In this document: piece by piece, positions 18,778-27,850 of the stretch
Numbering within the stretch: the first letter of the stretch is position 1
How the letters are laid out: each line of letters begins with the position of its first letter
Notes under the pieces: generated by a model
The model's database searches: none
Seen by the model: only the letters and a program-made list of their open reading frames with translations
Told to the model about the DNA's origin: nothing
DNA from: Craspedostauros australis
Taxonomy: Eukaryota > Bacillariophyta > Bacillariophyceae > Mastogloiales > Achnanthaceae
DNA: 64,000 nt
NCBI GenBank assembly: GCA_026770025.1
Contig: JAMXDE010000005.1
Span: 2,604,001 to 2,668,000 of the forward strand
Reading direction: 5' to 3'
Position numbers and translations under genes: made by a program

Positions 18778-21744
18778 ATGGACACGAACCTGCTGGGCAT
18801 CGACGATGACAGCGGCCGCAGCTCCAGCGAGAGCAGCTCCGGCTTCGGCTTCACGACGCTGGAGCTGCGCAAGAACCTCACGCTTGCCTTCGATGCGCAG
18901 GCATTGACCGCCAAGAAGGCGAGGCGAAAGCAGCAGGAGCAGAGACATTACCAGCGCACCGCGCAGAAGCCATCGTATGCCAAGCTCAGCGTGGCATCCT
19001 GCGACACGGAGGATCTGGAATCATCGTTGCCGACCAAGGACATGCCTGGCAATGTTCCGTTTCCGTCTGCTGGTCCAACCAACAGCAAGCCACCACGTCC
19101 CGTGAACAGGAAGATGGCGGCAAAGACTGCATCCGGTGACAACAGCATCCCAGGCGGCAGCGTGTCGGTGTACTTGCGCATGCGCCCGCAGACGAATCCC
19201 GATAGCGGCGGAAGCACTGGCAAAGGCTCAGCGGCATCCGCATCTGCACCAAAATCTACTGCGACGACAGGATCATCGCCGCACAGCACGATTGAGATCA
19301 TCGCGACCGATGAGGGAGGCAATCCACGGCCGACCAAGGTGCGCACGTACCCACCACCACAGTCCAACACCACCAAGATCAACTCGCACCGCACAACCAA
19401 CGCCGACAATCAGGCAGCGTACGCGAGAGAGTTCGAGTTCCACCAGGTGCTCGAGCCAGAAACGACGCAGAAGAGTGCCTACGGCACCATCGCGGCACCG
19501 CTGATCGATGGGCTGTTCGCAGATCTATCGAAACCTGCCAAGATGGACAGGAGGGGCAACCGCAGCCATTGCGAGTCAGCGCTCTTGTTCGCATACGGAA
19601 TCACCAACGCAGGCAAGACCCACACCATTGTCGGCGATATCAAGGCGAAGACAGACGCCAGATGGGGTATCGTGCCGCGTGCGATCGCCGACAGCTTGGA
19701 CAGAATCCAGCAGCTCTCGAATGATGGCCGTCATTACGATCTCTACATGAGCTACTTCGAGATTTACAACGAGCAGGTTCATGATCTGCTGCCGAAGAAG
19801 AAGCAGACCTTCATGGGACCGCCGCCTTCGTTGAAGATCCGCGAGCGTTCCGGTCAGACCGTCGTGAAGGGACTCGCGCGGTATCAGGTACGCGACATCA
19901 CCCACGGTGTCGAGCTGGTGGCAAAGGCAAATGGACGACGCCAGACGGCATCCAACAATCTCAATTCAGGCTCTAGCCGTTCCCACAGCATCTGTCAATT
20001 GCAGCTCGTGCCACGCGCCATGATCCCAGGAACAAGTACGCAGATGCAGGCCAAGGCCAGCGACGAGTCCAGCGTGGACACAGCGGGGTACAACACCGAA
20101 GAGGAAATGAGCTTCCAGTCCAAGACGTCGACATTGTGGATCGTGGACCTCGCCGGAAGCGAACGCTCGAAGAGGACGGGTCTCGTAAGCACGCAGCAGA
20201 AGGAGGCATCGATGATCAACAAGAGCTTAATGACGTTGACGCGCTGCCTCTCGTTGCTCAAGGATGGCAACAAGGTGAGCCGTTCGTCGAACATCATCCC
20301 ATACCGCGAGAGCAAGCTGACCCATCTCTTCATGGGGCATCTGTCCGGCCCCTGCGCGGCTCGGACCTCCATGGTCGTCAACGTGAACCCCTCCGTCGAT
20401 GACTTCGACGAGACGCAGCACGTGCTGGCGTACGCATCCCAGGCCAGGACCATCCAGGTCGATCCGGAGCAATTCAAGGCGAAGCGCAAGATGTTTGCCG
20501 AGCACGCATCGTACGATCTGAACGGCCGCAAGAAGAAGACGAAGAAAAAGGCCAATCCACCACGCAAGGTCCGCGGTCTGCTGTCGAAGGTGGTGAAGAA
20601 GCTGACCCCGCGCAAGGCGATGAAGAGCTTTCGCAAGAACAAGGTCGAGAAGAGTCGCACCAACGCAGATGCCGCGGTGGTCACAAAGAGCAATACCAAT
20701 GGCAATGGCAACAAGCGAAAGGCCACAAACATGAACGCAGCATCTGTGCATGGGAACAAGCGAGCATGCGTGATGGATGACACTGCGCAGGCTCATGACT
20801 CTGATGCCGAGGAATGCGATGAAGTGCAAGTGAAAGAGCACAGCGAGAAGATGGAGCGCTTGCAGCAGTCTCTGTGCGAGGCCAAGAAGGAGATCAACGA
20901 TCTGCAATCCCAAAAGTTCCAGCTGCTGAACGAGCTGAACGATCAAGAGATGCGGGTGCGGCTGGAGGTGGCGGATGAGATGGAGGAGCAGATCCAGTCC
21001 ATCCGCACGGAGTACGACGACCTCATCGAGCAGCTGCGTGCTCAGATACAGACCCATCCCACCAACTGCAGGAGCATGCAGAAGGTGCGCAGGGACAAGG
21101 CGGAGGTCCAGATCGAGCAGCTGCTGGATCGCATCGATGAGTGCGAGGAAGAGATGGTGCGCATGCGCCAATCGCACGCCGATGAAGTGAAGGGGCTGCA
21201 GAGCAAGATTGACAGTTTGGCAACCGCAACAGTATCAACATCGTCGACAGATGCAAGCAGCAGCGACGAAGTTGCGGCGCTGAAGAAGGAGCTGGCGCAA
21301 TCACGAAAGCAGGTGGAGTCATTGAAGAGGAGCAAGCAGGAGATCATCGAAAGCTACGAACAGCTGATGAATGAGGGCGACGAGGAGGAAGAGGAAGCTG
21401 CGGAGCCGAAGCGCAAGCGAATTCAGCAGAATGAGGATGAGGAGAATGGTCGTGGATCGCGGAGCAATGGAGGAAGAAGCAGGAAGGGCAAGCAGAGAGA
21501 GAACAACAAGGCCCCGTTGCAAGTGCTGTCCAACAACGTCGGTGTTCCGGAAGACCCGACGGACGCCTTGATGGAGAAGAGCGGCGATGATCCGCAGTGG
21601 CTGTTCCCCAAGATCCCATCCATGCAAGATGGCAACAGCGGCAAGTACAAGCGGCCAGTGGGCCGGGCACCGCTGGGAAGGGAATGGGACGGCAGCGTGG
21701 GTGCATGGCGCAAGTATCGCAAGACGGCATTTGGTTCTGCTTAG
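18778..21744 (+). CDS. Kinesin motor protein, kinesin-6-like
   Basis: From the ATG at 18778 the protein has 988 residues. A disordered N-terminus of about 120 residues precedes the motor. The P-loop is at about 274-282 ('AYGITNAGKTHTIVGD'; the Gly-x-Thr-Asn-Ala/Ser-Gly-Lys-Thr form is typical of the kinesin-6/KIF20-KIF23 branch). Switch I is 'NSGSSRSHS' (about 396), switch II 'VDLAGSERSKRTG' (about 456), and 'PYRESKLTHLF' is near 508. 'INKSLMTLTRCLSLLK' also fits kinesin-6. Loop insertions occur before switch II. Downstream are a basic segment (about 580-650) and coiled coils at about 690-775 and 780-870, with an acidic/basic tail. Kinesin-6 motors act at the spindle midzone in cytokinesis; that role here is inferred. 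The stop is 120 bp from the convergent stop of member C. Confidence 0.86.
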   Translation: MDTNLLGIDDDSGRSSSESSSGFGFTTLELRKNLTLAFDAQALTAKKARRKQQEQRHYQRTAQKPSYAKLSVASCDTEDLESSLPTKDMPGNVPFPSAGPTNSKPPRPVNRKMAAKTASGDNSIPGGSVSVYLRMRPQTNPDSGGSTGKGSAASASAPKSTATTGSSPHSTIEIIATDEGGNPRPTKVRTYPPPQSNTTKINSHRTTNADNQAAYAREFEFHQVLEPETTQKSAYGTIAAPLIDGLFADLSKPAKMDRRGNRSHCESALLFAYGITNAGKTHTIVGDIKAKTDARWGIVPRAIADSLDRIQQLSNDGRHYDLYMSYFEIYNEQVHDLLPKKKQTFMGPPPSLKIRERSGQTVVKGLARYQVRDITHGVELVAKANGRRQTASNNLNSGSSRSHSICQLQLVPRAMIPGTSTQMQAKASDESSVDTAGYNTEEEMSFQSKTSTLWIVDLAGSERSKRTGLVSTQQKEASMINKSLMTLTRCLSLLKDGNKVSRSSNIIPYRESKLTHLFMGHLSGPCAARTSMVVNVNPSVDDFDETQHVLAYASQARTIQVDPEQFKAKRKMFAEHASYDLNGRKKKTKKKANPPRKVRGLLSKVVKKLTPRKAMKSFRKNKVEKSRTNADAAVVTKSNTNGNGNKRKATNMNAASVHGNKRACVMDDTAQAHDSDAEECDEVQVKEHSEKMERLQQSLCEAKKEINDLQSQKFQLLNELNDQEMRVRLEVADEMEEQIQSIRTEYDDLIEQLRAQIQTHPTNCRSMQKVRRDKAEVQIEQLLDRIDECEEEMVRMRQSHADEVKGLQSKIDSLATATVSTSSTDASSSDEVAALKKELAQSRKQVESLKRSKQEIIESYEQLMNEGDEEEEEAAEPKRKRIQQNEDEENGRGSRSNGGRSRKGKQRENNKAPLQVLSNNVGVPEDPTDALMEKSGDDPQWLFPKIPSMQDGNSGKYKRPVGRAPLGREWDGSVGAWRKYRKTAFGSA

Positions 21745-21864
21745 AGATGGAATAGGATGATCGTTGGTCTATTAGGTTGTTTTGTTTAACTTTAACTACA
21801 TGAGAAGGACATCAAGCACGCTCTTGATTAGATTCGGTTGCGACTGGTGCGAATACGTTGTTTC

Positions 21865-22821
21865 CTATTTTCGTCGTCCGAACATGGACAGCATCTTCTT
21901 GGGTGATGTGGATAGCTTCTTGGTCTTGGGCGAGGATGTGTCTTTGGGTTGCTTGGATTGCTTGCTGTTGTTGGTGCTGCCCTTGGACCAGCCATTCCTG
22001 CTGGACTTGTCCTTGGTGGCATTGAGCGATTCCCGTTCCTCCTGGATCTTCTCGCGTCGCAGCAGGGTGAGCTCGTGCTGCAGGCGCATGAGCTCATCCC
22101 TCTTGACATCCAGCTCCCGCTCCTTGGTCTCCATATCCTTCGCCACGCTCTCCTCCGAGTCGCTCTTGACCCGGCTGACGATCTTCTCGTACTCGCGGTC
22201 CCATTCCTCCTTGGCGTTGCGCACGGCGCTCTGCATGTAGTACTCGATCATCTTTCCTCGCTCCGGCCGTGGCCCGTACTGCGCCAGATCCAGCGGCAGG
22301 CGGTTCTTGACGGCCATCTTGCCGATGGCCTGCGGGAAGCTCTCGAGCAGCAGCAGCAGGACGTCGTCGGCCGCGCCGAAGCGGAAGGCGTAGTGCAGCG
22401 GCAGCATGTCCTGGTCGTCGGCGCAGCGGATGCTCTTGGGGTAGATGTCGATGAGCTTCTTGATGATGGCGTGCGGCGCGAGGAAGGTGACGGCGGCATG
22501 CAGCGGCAGCTGGCACCACCGCACGTTGCCGTCGTTGTCGAGCGCCGTGACCCAGGTCTTGCCCTGCTCCTCGGCCGACGGCTCCTTGTCGGAGAAGACG
22601 TTGAAGACGGAGTTGTTGTACCACGTGTCGGTCTCCAGGAAGTAGAGCACCTCCTCCCATTTGCGCTCCTCGATGCCGTGGTAGAGGTTGGTGACCTGCG
22701 TGTCGTAGTCCACCTCCAGGATCTGGTCCTCCGTGGAGCACGAGACGGTGGTGTCGTCCTCCGGGCCTTTGTCGCCGCCCAGCACGGGCTCGCAGCACAG
22801 GTACCCGTAGTCCATGGCCAT
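21865..22821 (-). CDS. Ankyrin-type/coiled-coil protein, DYD-box family (member C)
   Basis: 318 residues. The family box 'LEVDYDTQVTNLY' puts D-Y-D at 38-40, with a Trp at 55. Next come an insertion containing 'NSVFNVFSD' (shared in position with member D), 'GKTWVT', 'VRWCQLPLHAAVTF', and ankyrin-like units with 'CADDQDMLPLHYAF' and 'NRLPLDLAQYG'. About 200-275 is coiled coil with a Lys/Ser-rich basic tail. It is the shortest member and closest to D (24057-25214), 1.2 kb away in the same orientation, which suggests a local tandem duplication. The start has two close ATGs (codons 1 and 3). Function unknown. Confidence 0.83.
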   Translation of the reverse strand: MAMDYGYLCCEPVLGGDKGPEDDTTVSCSTEDQILEVDYDTQVTNLYHGIEERKWEEVLYFLETDTWYNNSVFNVFSDKEPSAEEQGKTWVTALDNDGNVRWCQLPLHAAVTFLAPHAIIKKLIDIYPKSIRCADDQDMLPLHYAFRFGAADDVLLLLLESFPQAIGKMAVKNRLPLDLAQYGPRPERGKMIEYYMQSAVRNAKEEWDREYEKIVSRVKSDSEESVAKDMETKERELDVKRDELMRLQHELTLLRREKIQEERESLNATKDKSSRNGWSKGSTNNSKQSKQPKDTSSPKTKKLSTSPKKMLSMFGRRK

Positions 22822-24056
22822 GTCCTGCGTGTGTTCTTGGAGAACGGATGCAATTCTCGAGGCGTTTGTGTCCTCCCCTTCTCTCCTCTCTGTCTTTGTT
22901 CCCTTCTCCTATACACCGATATAGTTCACTCCACTCCACTCCACTTCACTCCGCTTCAGTTTCGATGTTGCGCAATATATTAATGATGATGTTGCCGTCA
23001 CGCTGCTTTGTTCCTGATTGTCCTCAACGGTGATGTCAATCAGCGGAGTAATAGCGTAGTAGTCTCACAGTATTGGGAGAATGCGCAAGCGATGCTCCTC
23101 TCTTGTGTTTGTCCTGGGCTGTTGCGACTGCCTCCGACTCTTGTTGTTGCTTTCCTGGTGCATGGAATGAGAGGTTTCTTGGTTGCCTCCATTTCGCGCC
23201 ACAGCACGCAAAAATTGTTGAATGCGTTGCGGATCCTCGGAGGCACACCGAATTTTTCGCAACGTGCACGATCTGTTCAGATGATGGCGATTTGCAGGGC
23301 CATCGCCAAGCGGTCGCAGATATAGGCAATATAACGTCCATATAACGTCTACTACAATTTCAACGGATGCGGGCGAAAGTGGACATACGTTCGCGAAGAA
23401 TAGTTTGGACGAATTGACAAGAATGCATTGCCTTTGGAACGAATCCACATGAATGAGGATCGCGATGGTGACATCAATTGGGTTCGCGGTGATACTCACA
23501 GAATTGAATGGGAAAGATGCCGTTTTTCTCTTCTCTCGGTTTGTGTAATACTCGTGCAGTGTACTATGGAGGGGCAATCACATCGTACCTACAACACTCG
23601 AATGATTCAATACACTCTACTTTGCTCCATAGTATTATAATGATTCGGTATTTAAAACAGATTCTATTACGGATACGGCTAGCTTCTACTACTGCTGCTG
23701 CTGCTGTTGTTGCATTTCATTGTCGCAGTCATCGTTGTTGGTATGTATGCATGTTAGAGAAGTACGTATTAGTGTGGCATGGTACAAGGTTGTTGGGGTT
23801 TGCATCTTCGAACGGGGATCATCAACGTCATTGCCATCATCGTCATTGTCGTTGCTGTTTCGAATCCTGCAGCTCACATAGAAAGTTACGCGGAGAAAAG
23901 ATGATGAGCGGTACACATTCGTGCGGGATTCGTGATGATGATGATGACATTGATGCGGCGGTGTTGTGTTGCGAGATGGTTTGGCTTCAACGAGCTGGTT
24001 CAATCCAAGTGCATTACATCGCATCGCATCGCATTGACTGGGCGACGGCCACGATA
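22822..24056. other. Intergenic region between members C and D
   Basis: 1.2 kb with no supported gene. It contains an ACTCC pentanucleotide tract (about 22927-22946), a CTG run (about 23693-23709), a GATGAT tract (about 23933-23947) and a GCATC pentamer run (about 24018-24036). Confidence 0.5.
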
Positions 24057-25214
24057 TTACTCGGGTGAGCGCTTGAACAATCCACGCGACAGACCTCGCG
24101 GCCGCGGCGGCTTGCCGGCAAGTGCCGTTCCTTTCGTGGATGATCGGCTGTTGCTCACGATTCCCTTCGCCTTCGGGGAGGCCTTGGCCTTCGATCTGGA
24201 ACTGCTGCGGGAGGATGATTTGGAGTTGGACTTGCTGGAGTGGTTGCTAACATCCGAGTGGGAGCTGCCCTTGCTGGACTTTGTCGTCACGGTCTGATCC
24301 TCCGACTGGTGCGTCTTCTTCTTCGGCTGCACGCGTTCGGCACCATGCGCGAATTTCGTGTGATTGCCGGCCGCGTCGGACCGATTGCTCGCGGTGGGCG
24401 TCGGGGGCGGATCCCTGCGCTCCGGCTGCGCATCTCGTGCCTCCCACAGGCTGGCCTTCGTGTGCTGCAGCTCGCGCTTCAGATCCATGCACTCCTGACG
24501 CATCCTTCGCATCTCCTGCTGCATCTCGTCGCACCGATCCTGATACTCCCTGGCCTGCGCCTGCTTGCGCTGGTACTGCGATCGGACCTCCTTCACCTCC
24601 GCCGTCTTCTTCTTTTCGCTGTCGCGCTTGAGCTGACTTACGATGGTCTTCAGGATCACATCACGATCGGTGGTGTTCCCCAACAGGTCCGTGGGAATGC
24701 GGCCCTTGCGATCGCGCTGCCGGACGGCCTCGGGGAAGTAATTGCACAGCATGCGCACCACGTTGTCGGTGGCGCCGTGCTTCAGGGCGATGTGGAGCGG
24801 CAGCATGTGCTCGTCGTTGGTGCATCGCACGCTGGCAGGATACAGCATGAGCAGATGCTCGATGATCTTGAACGGGGCGTGGAAGGTGAGAGCGGCGTGG
24901 ATCGGGAGCTGGGACCAGCGCACGGTTTCACCGTCAGTATCGAAGCGCGTCACCCAGGTGCGGGCCTGCCGTGCCGGTGGCAGCGGATCCGACACGCCGA
25001 AGATCGAGCTGAAGACGGAGGAGGACCAGTTCCCCGTCTCGAAGAATTCGAGAGTTGGAATCCACGCCCCATTCTCCATGGCCTGGTACAGCGGGATGGC
25101 GTTGCGGTCGTAGTCGCATTCGTATGTGGATTCCTTGTCGCGACCCTCTCCAGGATCGATGGGTCCCGCGATGCGCACATTGGAGCTTTTGAAGAGTCCG
25201 CCAAGCACGCCCAT
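24057..25214 (-). CDS. Ankyrin-type/coiled-coil protein, DYD-box family (member D)
   Basis: From the ATG at 25214 the protein has 385 residues. The box 'YECDYDRNAIPLY' puts D-Y-D at 34-36. Then follow 'NWSSSVFSSIFG' (the C/D-type insertion), 'ARTWVTRF', 'VRWSQLPIHAALTF', and ankyrin-like units with 'CTNDEHMLPLHIAL' and 'RQRDRKGRIPTDLLG'. A Gln/Arg/Lys-rich coiled coil (about 205-275) follows, then a Ser/Lys-rich basic tail. The frame is open 46 codons further upstream without family similarity. Same strand as member C and most similar to it. Confidence 0.82.
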   Translation of the reverse strand: MGVLGGLFKSSNVRIAGPIDPGEGRDKESTYECDYDRNAIPLYQAMENGAWIPTLEFFETGNWSSSVFSSIFGVSDPLPPARQARTWVTRFDTDGETVRWSQLPIHAALTFHAPFKIIEHLLMLYPASVRCTNDEHMLPLHIALKHGATDNVVRMLCNYFPEAVRQRDRKGRIPTDLLGNTTDRDVILKTIVSQLKRDSEKKKTAEVKEVRSQYQRKQAQAREYQDRCDEMQQEMRRMRQECMDLKRELQHTKASLWEARDAQPERRDPPPTPTASNRSDAAGNHTKFAHGAERVQPKKKTHQSEDQTVTTKSSKGSSHSDVSNHSSKSNSKSSSRSSSRSKAKASPKAKGIVSNSRSSTKGTALAGKPPRPRGLSRGLFKRSPE

Positions 25215-25988
25215 CGTCCGTCGCTTCTGATTTGGTTGTAGCTGAGAATGCCGTGGTTGGGGCGTGGTGCTGATGCCTCTTTCTCGCTTGATTGGCTTGT
25301 GTTGGAACTGGTTTCGCTCAGCGCTTGTCTCTTCCTCGTTGTCTTTCTGCAAATTGATCGGAACGGGAATTGTGTTGTGTTGTCACACTTTGTGATGGAA
25401 CGAGGTGGTGCGAACTTGTCCTCTTGATGTTGATGTTGATGTTGTTGCGACGCTGTCACAGGATGGTTGTTGGTGGGAGAATGGCAGTTTCATCGGATCG
25501 GCAATGGTTGTGACACCAACAACACCGACCATCGCTCAAATTCTCGTCACTTAGACAAGGGCGAACATTTGCGATTAATACTACCATGGGTTATATGTCG
25601 CATACGACATAATAGCGAACATATTCTGCTTTTTCAGAAAAGCGTGACAGAACGGTGCAGGCATCTCGCACGATTGAAATCACATGCATGTGTATCACAT
25701 GGACGTGAAAATCCCAAAAACAAGGGGTCTCTACACTCGTGCAGATAGCCTAATATGGGATTGCATCCAGGCAAATCCATGTACCGTATGGTACGAGCTA
25801 CACGATGGATGTGCCCTGTGCTTGGAAATTGAAAGAGGGGAGCAACCATGAGTAGAGCATCATATTATGCTAAACGTACTGTAATAGGCGATGCCTTGTT
25901 CTACTTGAATTGCAGCTGTGGTCTACCGTCACGTGGGTACTATACGATCGTCTACACGAAGTCGTTGCCAAGTTCAACTCAGCTCAAC
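25215..25988. other. Intergenic region
   Basis: About 770 bp between the start of member D and the 3' end of the OTU gene, both on the minus strand. A GATGTT run (about 25427-25445) lies in the member D leader. No gene seen. Confidence 0.5.
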
Positions 25989-27198
25989 TCACTTCGATTG
26001 GACGATCTGGTTGTAATGCTCGCCAAGCGCGTAGTAGTGCATGTGGTAGGATAATCGAATCGGGTCGTTGTTCGCAGGAGCACCGTCCGAAGGCGGAGGT
26101 TCAATGATCAATGGCTTGCTCCCCGATTGCACGGAGTACACTTCGATCGTCCGCTTCAATCCCATGCCAAGCGCCCTGAGTTCGAGATGTCCGCCCCATT
26201 CCGCCGTGTTGCGCACCGTCTCGATGTAGCGATCAAAGTCTGGAATGGCGTCGGTGAATTCACAAAATGGTGCAAACTCGTCGTGGTTGGTCGACAGCAC
26301 ATCCGCGCAGATGTTGCCTGTTGCAAAGATGTAGAGCGAAGTAAATTGGAGCGCACCATGCAGAATAGGTGATCGTTCGTGCAAAACACCAGGGCGTCCA
26401 TGTGCGAGACAAAGTGATCAAGGATGTCGACCGATGGAGATGCAGCCATGAGACAGTTGAGGCGAGTATGTGCATTTGTCAAGCAATGGAAGACATCTGA
26501 ATCGGAGCTGCCGACGCTGCTGGTGTGCAGAGATTCGGAAACACAACGCACAACACACAACGCATGGCAAAGGTGGCGACACCAGTTGCGGGGTTGAATG
26601 CGGCACATCCCGACTGGTCTGCTCGGACCAGTAGAGCAGAACACCGCGCTACTCTATCAAGGATGCGTCACTTACGAATGTCGGAGTACGATTGTTGGGT
26701 CTGGGCACCAACGGCTCTGTACAGACAATGGCCGTCCGCTGTCACGTCGACGATCTCCATGCCGAGCGGAGACAGGATGGCCTGGATCTGCTGCTCTTCA
26801 ATCTGCTTCAGACCAGGACCGGCGTTGGCCGTCTCCTCCTCAATCTGGGCCTGACGCTCCGCCTCTCGCTGCTTCTTTCGCAGCTTCTTTTCGCGCGCCT
26901 TGGCCTGTTTGCGTTCCTTCTCCGTCATTCCATCATCCGGCGTGGTGGTGGCTGCGGCATCATCTTCTGCACTTGCAGCCTGCGGCGGCGATTCGTCATC
27001 AGCGGTAGCATCTTCCAGCTCCTTCTTGTGCTTGACCTGTAGGTCCTTGAGCTTTTGCTCGTACTCCTTGTCCAATGCTGCGATGGCCTCCTTGGCCTTC
27101 TTGCCCTTCGTTCCCTTGGCTTTCTTCAGAGCAGCGCGCTTCTCGCCCTCCAGCGCCTTGATTTCCTTCTTGTGACGAGACGTGATCTCGCTGCTCAT
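25989..27198 (-). CDS. OTU-family deubiquitinase (OTUD6-like), two exons
   Basis: Exons 27198-26676 and 26317-25989 join to 283 residues. The intron (26318-26675, 358 bp) has a GTAAGT donor and a CAG acceptor, and splicing restores 'SDIRNICADVL' in frame. The N-terminal half (1-130) is Lys/Glu-rich coiled coil, as in OTUD6 proteins. The OTU domain follows, with catalytic Asp155 and Cys158 in 'TADGHCLYRAVG' and catalytic His275 in 'ALGEHYN'. 'HDEFAPF' and 'TAEWGGHLELRALG' are OTU core segments. OTU enzymes cleave ubiquitin chains. The ATG at 27198 is chosen because the upstream frame is leader with a pentanucleotide repeat. All three catalytic-triad positions are present. Confidence 0.9.
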
Positions 27199-27243
27199 CT
27201 TTGTTGTGCAATCGATTAGTCCGTGGAATAGAAGAGTCGAATT

Positions 27244-27281
27244 GAGTAGAGTAGAGTAGAGCAGAGTAGAGCAGGGCAGGG
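27244..27281. repeat. (TAGAG/CAGAG)n pentanucleotide tract
   Basis: About seven 5-bp units of GTAGA/GCAGA type, 46 bp upstream of the OTU start codon. On the transcribed strand it reads as CTACT/CTGCT. Similar tracts occur elsewhere in the window (see findings). Confidence 0.85.
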
Positions 27282-27601
27282 GACGATCTATGAGCTCGTC
27301 GAGTATTGGATGTGTGTTGCCTCGCGTGGGTTCGCGGTTTGGTGCTTTTGGTTGCGCGTCTGTGTTTGCGTGGGGATGTTGTGTGGCGCTTTGTGTTGCA
27401 TCGTGGATACCGCGGCCAAATGTCTGTCCATCCGCCCATCCGCCCATCTGGCTTCGTGCGATTTGCCTATCTGCGGTTTCTTGGTGTGTTTGTTTCGCAC
27501 AGAGCACTCATAGCACGTGGATAGTATGGTACGACCTACAGGCCATCACCTTTCACCTTGGCTGGCTTTCCTTCTTTCAAATCATAGGTACTTTGTCTCC
27601 A

Positions 27602-27790
27602 ATGCAGCTCCTCATTGGTGCACTCCTCTTGTTGCTACCGTTGCTGACCAATGAAGTTGCCACCATGAGTTCTGCCAGGAGCGTGAGACAAGGAAGGCAA
27701 TCCATTGACATCAATGGCGACGCGACGCTCTCAGGTCAGGACGGAATCGACGGATATGCATGTATGTATGCACATGCACAGACGTATTAG
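27602..27790 (+). CDS. Possible small secreted peptide or first exon
   Basis: A 62-codon frame begins at an ATG and encodes a classic signal-peptide-like start ('MQLLIGALLLLLPLLTNEVA'), then a short hydrophilic stretch. Only the hydrophobic core supports it. It could be a first exon whose continuation I cannot identify, or chance. No downstream partner exon was found. Confidence 0.2.
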   Translation: MQLLIGALLLLLPLLTNEVATMSSARSVRQGRQSIDINGDATLSGQDGIDGYACMYAHAQTY

Positions 27791-27850
27791 TACTCCACTA
27801 TTGCATACTGGAGGACTCTCGTACAACATGCACGGCTATTCATCGATTAA

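Larger units (their letters stand above)
27199..27850. other. Intergenic region upstream of the OTU gene
   Basis: Contains the OTU leader with a striking pentanucleotide tract, and a small plus-strand frame with a signal-peptide-like start (listed separately at low confidence). Confidence 0.5.
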
